A DNA stretch of 64,000 nt from DATGZX01 sp035296965 (GTDB lineage: Bacteria > Planctomycetota > Planctomycetia > Gemmatales > Gemmataceae). Numbering within the stretch: position 1 is the first letter of the stretch; every line of letters starts with the position of its first letter. Of the stretch, positions 46,782 to 54,500 are shown one piece after another. Under the pieces are notes generated by a model. The model was not told the origin of the DNA. It worked only from the letters and a program-made list of their open reading frames with translations, and made no database searches. Both the position numbers and the translations under genes were made by a program. Location: the NCBI GenBank assembly GCA_035296965.1, contig DATGZX010000321.1:11486-75485 (forward strand), in the 5' to 3' direction.

Positions 46782-47377
46782 AGGGGGCCTCGCGACGCCC
46801 CATGCCGTTTTTTCTATGGAAAATGGCCGAACGGACGATGAGTGACCGCGACGCCACGGCGGCGGCCAGCCAAGGAACTCGACATGCCACGAATGGAAAA
46901 GCCGGTCGGCCCAGTGTGCCTGCCGACCTTGAGGAGAATGCAGAAGATAGAAGCGGCGCGGAGGACGGCCTCGGCCTCGGAAGCTGCGCGAAGGTCGGAC
47001 CCCTGGCGTTTCTGTGATAGTTTCGATCAGTGAAAGCTTTTGGCAGGTTTCCGTATTCTCGGCCCGATAGAGAAACCCCGGCTGGGCGGTTCCGATTACA
47101 TAAGGCATGCGGAACGCGCGCAATTTAAGGAATATGCCGCTGCTAGCCGATACTAGCTTATGGTTTCCCGACGGTCGCTTTGCCGTTAGCGGCGAAGGGC
47201 CCGCCGGCGCGCGACAACGTCCGGGGTGATCTTGACCGAGAAGCATAGAAACCTCATAGTTCGCGGCCTGGCAGGTTCTTATTCGACGCGCAGCCGTTCC
47301 ACAGGAACTGCGGCCGCCGAACGATCACCTCTGAAATGCAGAGAACCGCGATTCCCAGGCCAACAGGAGCCACTCTG
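46782..47377. other. Intergenic region
   Basis: About 600 bases between the minus-strand RNase Z-like gene and the plus-strand lipoprotein. Several frames are open on the minus strand but read as Arg/Ser/Pro-rich noise without ribosome-binding sites. No RNA gene is evident. Confidence 0.4.
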
Positions 47378-47935
47378 ATGAACCGGATACGCTTCTTCGC
47401 TGCCGCACTGATCCCTGTCCTAGCCGTGTGCGGCTGCAGTTCGATGAACAACACCGAGGCAGGCGCCGGGGCAGGCGGACTCATCGGCGCCGGCACCGGT
47501 GCCTTGATTGGTAGCGCAACCGGGCATACGGGGGCGGGAGCTCTCATTGGCGCGGGCGTAGGCGCCGTATCCGGCGGCCTGATCGGCCATGCGGTTGACA
47601 AATCGGAGGAAAGAACCGCCGCCCAGATCGCGGCTGCTAACCCACGGGGGCCGATGGGTCTGATCGATGTGGTGCAAATGAGCCAGGCCCACGTTGGGGA
47701 TGATGTAATTATCTCGCAGATCCGCACGACTGCATCTGTTTTCCGCCTGTCCTCGGCTGACACGATCTATTTGAAGCAGCAGGGAGTCAGCGACGCCGTC
47801 ATTACCGAGATGCTTGCCACCGCGACGCGCTATCCACCTACCGTGGCTGTGCCCGTTTACGGTCCACCTGTTTATGCCGACCCGCCGCCCGTCAGCGTCG
47901 GTGTCGGATTCGGCTACTATGGCCGCAGATGGTAA
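47378..47935 (+). CDS. Glycine-zipper lipoprotein, 185 aa
   Basis: AGGAG lies nine bases before the ATG at 47378. The signal ends in VLAVCGCSS, a lipobox-like end (either Cys could be the modified one). Residues about 27-70 form a glycine zipper (GAGGLIGAGTGALIGSATGH ... GALIGAGVGAV), which inserts in or crosses membranes. A soluble part (MGLIDVVQMSQAHVGDDVIISQIRTT) and a Pro/Tyr/Gly tail follow. Probably an outer-membrane-associated envelope protein. Confidence 0.8.
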   Translation: MNRIRFFAAALIPVLAVCGCSSMNNTEAGAGAGGLIGAGTGALIGSATGHTGAGALIGAGVGAVSGGLIGHAVDKSEERTAAQIAAANPRGPMGLIDVVQMSQAHVGDDVIISQIRTTASVFRLSSADTIYLKQQGVSDAVITEMLATATRYPPTVAVPVYGPPVYADPPPVSVGVGFGYYGRRW

Positions 47936-47979
47936 TCGCAACTTGGGCTTGCGTTTCGCAACGGCGCGAGACGCAAGCC

Positions 47980-48747
47980 TCACTCTTTCTTTTCTCCGGG
48001 GACGGCCTTCCCCATTTTTTCGAAGACTACAATGTGCTGAGCCGGTAAGACGTCCAGCGTCTGTTTCCATTTCACGGGCTGCACTGCCATCTCTTTGCGC
48101 ACCTGCTTTTCGGTCATCTTGTGTACCAACTTGATCCACACCTTGGGATCCTCCAGGCGGTACTCGACAAACACCAGCCGGCCGCCGGGCTTCAGTGCCT
48201 GAATCATCGCTTCCGCCATTTCCACCGGGTACTCGAACTCGTGGTAGACATCGACCATCAAGATTAGGTCGACGGTGTTGGCCGGTAACTTGGGATCCTT
48301 CTCGGTCCCACGAATCGGTTCGACATTGTTCACCATGCGGGCCTTCATGCGCTCGCGGATCAGAGCAAGCATCTCCGGCTGAATGTCGACGGCCAACACC
48401 TTGCCCTTGGGGCCGACGCGGTCGGCGAGGCGAAAAGTCAAGTAACCGCTGCCCGCGCCAATGTCGGCGACTACATCCCCTGGATGTAGCTTGAGAGCGT
48501 CGAGCAGCTTGGTAGGCTGCTCTTCCTTCTCGCGTTCGGGCCGTTCGAGCCAACCTGCGGCCTCGTGTCCCATGACGTGCGCGATCTCGCGGCCCATGTA
48601 GAACTTGCCGATGCCATTAGGGTCGTGCTCTGCGCGCGTCTCGTAGCGAGGTTTGCCCTCTGGCTTGGACTCTGGCGCCCGGGCGTAAATCGGCAGCGCC
48701 AGAATAAATGGCCAAAGCAATATGATCGGCGAACGGATGCGTCTCAC
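47980..48747 (-). CDS. Exported SAM-dependent methyltransferase, 255 aa
   Basis: I chose GTG 48747 because GGAG lies nine bases upstream and the product then begins with a signal-like helix (RRIRSPIILLWPFILALPIYA); the open frame extends to 48828. The Rossmann methyltransferase motifs are DVVADIGAGSGYLTFRLA, VLAVDIQPEM, and LILMVDVYHEFEYPVEMAE. The last phrase with GGRLVFVEYR fits the UbiE/Methyltransf_11 group. Exported methyltransferases of this type recur in planctomycetes; the substrate is unknown. Confidence 0.85.
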   Translation of the reverse strand: MRRIRSPIILLWPFILALPIYARAPESKPEGKPRYETRAEHDPNGIGKFYMGREIAHVMGHEAAGWLERPEREKEEQPTKLLDALKLHPGDVVADIGAGSGYLTFRLADRVGPKGKVLAVDIQPEMLALIRERMKARMVNNVEPIRGTEKDPKLPANTVDLILMVDVYHEFEYPVEMAEAMIQALKPGGRLVFVEYRLEDPKVWIKLVHKMTEKQVRKEMAVQPVKWKQTLDVLPAQHIVVFEKMGKAVPGEKKE

Positions 48748-48824
48748 AAGATTGATCTCCAGGGGCGAAATAGGGAACGTGGATTTGCGCAGATCGAATT
48801 CGCGATCAATTGAACCATCGCTCC

Positions 48825-49610
48825 TCACAACTCGCCCGTGCCGCGTTTCGACCAGTACGGCAATTGCGTTCCGCCATCCACGGACAGCGTGCTCCCGGTG
48901 ATGTATTCGGAAGCCGGGTCAACGAGAAATAGCACGGCGCGTGCAATTTCTTCGGCTCGGGCCAGCCGGCCCAATGGCAGGGCGGCACCCGCGCGGCGAA
49001 GCACGTCTTCTGAAAAATACTTGCGCTCGCCCGGTGTGTCGGTCCAACCCGGGTAGACGATGTTGACGCGGATGCCGTAGCGAACCAGCTCGAGCGCAGC
49101 AGTGCGTGCCATCTGGTCGACGGCGGCCTTGGCCATGTTGTAGGCCATGCTGGTGGGGAAAGCCTGGACAGCGTGGATGGAGCTGATCACGATCAGGTTG
49201 CCGCCCGATCCCTGGCGGATCATCTGATGGGCTGCCGCGCGCAGATTATAGAATGTCCCCCACATCGTCACATCGATGGTGCGTCGAAAAGCGGCCATGT
49301 CCGCCTCGACGAAGAGGGCCTCGTCGCTGTGCGCTGCATTGGCGACGAGGATGTCCAGCCGGCCAAGATCTCGAACCGCCTGGGCGACCATCGCTTCGAC
49401 CGCTTGCTGGTCCGCGACATCCACGCAGAAGAGCAGGGCACGTCGGCCCAGGGCGCGCACTTCCTTTGCCAATTGCTCTGCTGACTCAGGATAGGTCAGA
49501 TAATTAATAGCGACGTCCGCACCTTCCTGCGCGAGAGCAAGCGCGATCGCCCGCCCGATGCCGGCCGAAGCGCCTGTTACGAGAGCCGTCTTGCCTGTCA
49601 GCGTACCCAT
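48825..49610 (-). CDS. Short-chain dehydrogenase/reductase, 261 aa
   Basis: Classical SDR motifs are present: TGASAGIGRAIA for the cofactor, DVAD, NAAHS in the NAG position, the Ser in VISSIHAV, and YNMAK with Tyr and Lys. The C-terminus SEYITGSTLSVDGGTQ is standard. It resembles 3-oxoacyl-ACP reductases and glucose dehydrogenases; the substrate cannot be told. Its 5' end adjoins a palindromic repeat shared with the VOC gene. Confidence 0.9.
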   Translation of the reverse strand: MGTLTGKTALVTGASAGIGRAIALALAQEGADVAINYLTYPESAEQLAKEVRALGRRALLFCVDVADQQAVEAMVAQAVRDLGRLDILVANAAHSDEALFVEADMAAFRRTIDVTMWGTFYNLRAAAHQMIRQGSGGNLIVISSIHAVQAFPTSMAYNMAKAAVDQMARTAALELVRYGIRVNIVYPGWTDTPGERKYFSEDVLRRAGAALPLGRLARAEEIARAVLFLVDPASEYITGSTLSVDGGTQLPYWSKRGTGEL

Positions 49611-49619
49611 ATCTTGCGC

Positions 49620-50087
49620 TCACGTGTTGAAAAAGGGGTCAGACCCCTTGAGTCCTGCAGAGGCTGGTGGCTCAGAAATGGGCGAATTGCCCTGATTCTC
49701 CAGGGGGTCGGACCCCTTTTTCAACACACTCTCAATGAACTCGATCCGGTTTCCGAAGGGATCGCGTGTTTCGAAGCGGCCGTAGCCCGGAATGGGCACA
49801 GAATCGAGCACTTTGCAACCGCTCCTTTCCAGCAATGTTCTCCAACCGGCAAGCCCGGTAACCTGATAGGCAACGTGCGCTTTGGTCCCCGTGCGCGCGA
49901 CGCCGTCCTCAGTGCCAACATGGACCTGGAGTGTGCCGGCCTTCAGCCAGAACCCGCCCCGGCTCTGCAGAGCCTGAGGCTTGGCAATCTCGACCAAACC
50001 GAGCAATTTACAATAAAAACGGCGTGCGTCATCCTCTGCGCCTCTCGGCACGGTGATTTGCACGTGATGGATGCCAAGGACGAGCAT
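49620..50087 (-). CDS. VOC/glyoxalase-fold protein with repeat-derived tail, 155 aa
   Basis: Residues 1-120 form a vicinal-oxygen-chelate domain: LGIHHVQITVPRGAEDDARRFY, GGFWLKAGTLQVHVG, AHVAYQVTGL, and RFETRDPFGNRIEFIE. After that point the frame enters a palindromic repeat and adds about 34 residues with LKKGSDPL and, mirrored, LKGSDPFFN. The natural end was probably near residue 121; the tail is the translated repeat. Metal ligands (His 8, Glu near 118) are present. The substrate is unknown. Confidence 0.8.
   Translation of the reverse strand: MLVLGIHHVQITVPRGAEDDARRFYCKLLGLVEIAKPQALQSRGGFWLKAGTLQVHVGTEDGVARTGTKAHVAYQVTGLAGWRTLLERSGCKVLDSVPIPGYGRFETRDPFGNRIEFIESVLKKGSDPLENQGNSPISEPPASAGLKGSDPFFNT
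49624..49727. repeat. REP-like palindrome within the VOC 3' end
   Basis: The arms at 49624-49647 and 49704-49727 match in 23 of 24 bases, core AAAAAGGGGTCAGACCCC. It belongs to the same family as 15894-16014. Here it supplies the last codons of the VOC gene and lies directly before the SDR gene. Confidence 0.85.
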
Positions 50088-50106
50088 GGCTGACCCGGAA
50101 TACCTT

Positions 50107-50769
50107 CTATTTCTTGTTCGCCGGCTTGTAAACCTCTTCCAACAGCTTCGTATACTCGGCCATGGACAGCATGCCCACTTCTTTTCGACGCTTGTCCACG
50201 TTAGCCTCATCCTGAATGGGCGCGGGCACCCATTTGCCGTCCACTTGATTGAACTGCGTGCCATACAACTGTTTTTCTTTCTGACCAACGAGCACGCGGT
50301 CGGTAAGGTAAGCCAGGTCGGTCCCGGACACCTCTTTCCTTTTGAAGGCCTCGCGCATGAGTTCCAGGCAGCGCTTTTGAAAGGGCTTATCGAGGTCGGC
50401 ATGCTGGACCAGAAGCCAGGCTGCATTCGCCCCATCCACGCCAACCAGGCTTTTCCCAGGCCAGCCATGCTTGGCGACAATCTCCTTCATGCGCGCGGTG
50501 TTCTGCCGATCAATGGCTTCCAGGCGCTTGGCTTCGGCTACGTTGGCCTTTTTGGCCTCGTCCGTGGTTGCGATCTTCGCTCGCTTCATCATCTCGATCA
50601 TGGCAAATCGCCCATCCTGATCTTCCTTGACCCGCTGCAAAAGCTCTTTACGAAGCCCCTCGTTCAGAGCCGCCGTTTCCTTCTTCTCCTGTGCGCAAGT
50701 GCCCAGATGAGGAAAGGCCGCAAAGACCAAGGCACAGACCGCCAAGTGATACCGCCTTGATGACACCAC
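50107..50769 (-). CDS. Exported DUF6624-type protein, 220 aa
   Basis: GTG start at 50769 with GGGAGG upstream. A signal peptide (YHLAVCALVFAAFPHLGTCA) ends near residue 26. The central phrase HGWPGKSLVGVDGANAAWLLVQHADLDKPFQKRCLELM is the hallmark of the DUF6624 family, followed by AYLTDRVLVGQKEKQLYGTQF. The helical Lys/Glu-rich N-terminal half is typical. The function of the family is not known. Confidence 0.8.
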   Translation of the reverse strand: MVSSRRYHLAVCALVFAAFPHLGTCAQEKKETAALNEGLRKELLQRVKEDQDGRFAMIEMMKRAKIATTDEAKKANVAEAKRLEAIDRQNTARMKEIVAKHGWPGKSLVGVDGANAAWLLVQHADLDKPFQKRCLELMREAFKRKEVSGTDLAYLTDRVLVGQKEKQLYGTQFNQVDGKWVPAPIQDEANVDKRRKEVGMLSMAEYTKLLEEVYKPANKK

Positions 50770-50799
50770 GATCTATCCTCCCGGACCTAAAACCGCAAG

Positions 50800-50857
50800 A
50801 ATCAGGAAGCCCGGGAAGTGATTCCCGCATGCTTCCATGTTCCCGGCCTTCCTGATT
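50800..50857. repeat. Inverted repeat / possible terminator
   Basis: Eighteen-base arms with one mismatch (AATCAGGAAG...CCGGGAA) at 50800-50817 and 50840-50857. It begins one base before the stop of the tiny exported peptide gene at 50859, so it is well placed to end that transcript. Confidence 0.65.
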
Positions 50858-50858
50858 G

Positions 50859-50978
50859 TTAGTTCCCTCGCCAACCTCTGGGGACTAACCTGTGCAGTTT
50901 CGATTCGTTACTCTGCGGCGCCGCGTGGGCCATGGTCGCCATCAGCAATGGCACTGCGGCCAACAAAACAATCCTCAT
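50859..50978 (-). CDS. Tiny exported peptide, 39 aa
   Basis: GGGAGGA lies eight bases before the ATG at 50978. The product is a signal peptide (MRIVLLAAVPLLMATMAHA, probable cleavage after AHA) plus a 20-residue basic tail (PQSNESKLHRLVPRGWRGN). A hairpin follows the stop at once. It may be a real secreted peptide or the remnant of a longer exported protein. The open frame extends upstream to 51647, but that part has no coding character. Confidence 0.4.
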   Translation of the reverse strand: MRIVLLAAVPLLMATMAHAAPQSNESKLHRLVPRGWRGN

Positions 50979-51574
50979 GATGCTGTCCTCCCAAGAGTGC
51001 TTCCGCGCGAAGGGGATATCGGGCACCGAAATCCGCTGCCGGGATTGTAGTTCTGCCGCGGAAGACCAGCAACTGGCACAGGCGGCTGCTGAGAACCGAT
51101 TTTGGGCAGACCAAGCCAAGGTACGCCGAAAGTACGCCAAAGGTACGCCGTTTTGAGCCAAAATCCGAGAATCCACACCCCATTCCCGACCATACGAGCC
51201 CGACCCGTCAGCGAGGCCTCCCCAACCATTCCTTTCGTCTCCCGCTTCAAATCCACGCATCCACACACCATTCCTAACTAAGGTCACGGCTAACCAGCCA
51301 AGCGCGCAGGTCATGCCTGCCGGCGCCCCGAGTCCACAATTGTAGATCCACCAAGGCGCAAGAGGAACTGCAATCGAGGAGATTTGCGCTTCTTCTTTCT
51401 TCCCATCGCCAAGATAAACGCCGACGACGGGAAATGACCTCCAAATGACCGAGCTTGCTTCGGCAGCAAACAAGAGCATTTCCCGACCGCCTCTGTGGAG
51501 AACGCCGTCACGGCCTGTTACACTGGCCCTTGTGTTCAACTCCCTTGCACCAAGCATCAAGAGCCCAGAATCAC
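50979..51574. other. Intergenic region upstream of the DGR target, with phased GTACGCC repeats
   Basis: About 600 bases. GTACGCC occurs at 51121-51127, 51132-51138 and 51143-51149, exactly 11 bases apart, each in an AA-rich context. They lie on one face of the helix and could bind a regulator of either flanking gene. No gene is supportable in the rest. Confidence 0.5.
51121..51149. promoter_or_regulatory. Three GTACGCC iterons at 11-base spacing
   Basis: Three perfect copies with one-helical-turn phasing. They lie about 145 bases upstream of the tiny peptide start and about 430 bases upstream of the kinase-STAND start. Operator function is inferred from spacing only. Confidence 0.4.
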
Positions 51575-54500
51575 ATGAACGATCCCGATTCAACCCGTGG
51601 AACAGCAGCTGCAGAGGCCCCATCCTTGCCTGCCGATTCTGCACCACAGCCCGAACGCATCGGGCGCTATCGTATCGAGCGAGTATTGGGACAGGGCGGA
51701 TTTGGCATTGTCTACCTGGCCCATGACGACCAGTTGCAGCGTCTCGTGGCCATCAAAGTCCCGCACCGTCATCTTGTAACTCAGGAAGCCGACGCTGAAG
51801 CCTACTTGACGGAAGCTCGTACTGTCGCTGCCCTTGACCATCCGCACATCGTCCCCGTCTTCGATGCCGGCAGCGCGAAGGACTGTCCCTGCTATGTCGT
51901 CTCGAAATACATCGAAGGCAGCACTCTGGCCCAGCGCATCAAGGCGAACCGGCCTTCCGTGGCGGAAGCAATGGAACTCGTGGCAACCGTGGCCGAGACA
52001 CTTCACTATGCCCACCAGAAGGGGCTGGTCCACCGGGACATCAAGCCGAGCAACATCCTGCTCGACAACAGCGGCAAGCCTTATGTGGCCGATTTCGGTC
52101 TGGCGTTGCGCGAACGGGACATCGGCAAAGGGCCAGGCTACGCGGGAACTCCTGCCTACATGAGTCCAGAACAAGCTCGTGGAGAGGGACACAGGGTTGA
52201 TGGGCGCAGCGATATTTTCAGCCTTGGGGTCGTGCTGTACGAGTTGCTAGTGGGACACCGACCCTTTCGAGCCGACTCGCAAGCCGACCTCATGGAGCAG
52301 ATCACGAGCTTCGAGGCCCGCCCGCCACGCCAATACGACGACAGCATCCCCAAAGAACTGGACCGGATTTGCCTCAAGGCATTATCCAAGCGAGGGTCGG
52401 AGCGGTACACCACCGCCAAGGACATGGCCGACGATTTGCGGCATTTTTTCGAACAATCCACCCAAGAGGAAAGGCAGGCACTTCGATCCCATGGTTCGGC
52501 ACCCGGTGGTCCTCCCGCAACCTTGGTACCTACCCCACTTCCCAGTCCCGTGCCTACGCCAGCTTCGGATCTGCAGCTCGTCAAGATCGTGCCCAAGGGC
52601 CTGCGTTCCTTCGACGCCCAGGATGCCGACTTTTTCCTGGAACTGCTCCCCGGCGCTCGTGATCGAGAAGGATTGCCTGACAGTATTCGCTTTTGGAAGG
52701 CTCGCATCGAAGAAACGGATGCTGAAAAGACGTTTTCAGTCGGATTGATCTGTGGGCCAAGTGGATGCGGCAAGTCGTCCTTAGTGAAGGCAGGGCTGCT
52801 ACCGCGGCTCTCTGACCATGTGATTGCTGTCTACGTCGAAGCCACCGCTCCAGAAACTGAGACACGGTTGTTGAATGGCCTGCGGAAATGCTGTCCTGCC
52901 TTGGCCGACAACCTGGGCCTGAAAGAAACGCTGGCTGCACTGCGTCGGGGTCAGGGCATTCCCGTGGGCAAGAAGGTTGTGATCGTCCTGGACCAGTTTG
53001 AACAATGGCTCCATGCGAAGAAAGAGGAAGAGAACACGGAGTTGGTCCAAGCCCTGCGTCAGTGCGACGGCGGGCGGTTGCAGTGCATCGTCATGGTGAG
53101 GGATGATTTCTGGATGGCGGTAATCCGCTTCATGCGGGAACTGGAAATACGGCTTGTTGAAGGCCAGAACTCCGCGGCTGTCGATCTTTTTGACCTGGAT
53201 CACGCCAGAAAAGTGCTGGCTGCGTTTGGGCGGGCTTTCGGCAAACTTCCTGAGAACGCCGGCGACACAAGTAAAGACCAGAAGGAGTTCGTGAAACAGG
53301 CCGTGTCTGGCTTGGCTCAGGAAGGCAAGGTCATCTCAGTCCGCTTGGCTTTGTTTGCAGAAATGATGAAAGGCAAGACATGGACGCCCGCCACGCTCAA
53401 GGAAGTCGGGGGCACGGAGGGAGTAGGCGTCACGTTTCTTGAAGAAACGTTTAGTGCGACAACCGCTCCTCCCGAACACCGCTATCACCAGAAAGCCGCC
53501 AGAGCTGACCTGAAAGCCCTATTGCCGGAAACCGGCAGTGACATCAAGGGGCACATGCGGTCCTATGCGGAGTTGCTGGAAGCCTCGGGCTATGGGAGTC
53601 GTCCAAAGGATTTCGATGACCTCCTCCGTATTCTCGATAACGAAATCCGGCTAATCACACCAACCGACCCCGAAGGCAAGGAGGACGACGTAGCCGCGTT
53701 CGCCAGAACGCGGGCAAACCCGGAAGGCGAAGAGGAGGCTGAAGTAGCCGCGTTCGCCAGAACGCGGGCGAACCCAGAAGGCGCTGCCAACCCGCATTCT
53801 GGCGAATGCGGCTACACCCGATACTACCAATTGACGCACGACTATTTGGTTCACTCCCTACGAGAATGGTTGACCCGTAAGCAGAAGGAGACAAGGCGGG
53901 GGCGTGCCGAACTGCTGCTTGCGGATCGTGCGGCGGTGTGGAACGCCCGACCAGAAAACCGACAACTTCCGTCTCTGTTGCAGTGGCTTCAAATCAAGTC
54001 GCTCACGGCAAAGAAAACCTGGACGCCGCCACAGCAGAAGATGATGCGAAAGGGTGGCAAGTATCATGCGGTGCGGGGGATGCTGGTTGGCGGGCTACTG
54101 GCAGTAGCGACCTTCACCGGCCTGGCTATTCGAGAGCAGGTCAACGAGCAGCGGAAGGCAACTCAAGCCGCTGGGTTGGTACACAGCCTCCTGAATGCGG
54201 ACACGGCTCAAGTCCCAGCCATAATCGACGGGATGGGCGAGTATCGAAGGTGGACTGATCCACTTTTGCGTGAGGAAAACGACAAGGCGGAGGACAAACC
54301 CCGGCCGAAACTCCACGTCAGCCTTGCCCTGTTGCGGGTGGACGCTGGCCAGGTCGATTATCTCATGGGTCGGCTACTCAAAGCCACACCGCAAGAAGTC
54401 CCGGTGGTCAGTAACGCTCTTTTGCCGTACAAGGACAGGTTGCTGGACAAGCTGTGGGCCGTGGTGGAAAAGCCTGGAAAAGGTGAGGAGCAACAACGGC

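Noticed and set aside
50979..51647. Long 5' extension of the tiny exported peptide frame
   Set aside because: The extension lacks coding character and a ribosome-binding site; the strong site lies directly before 50978.
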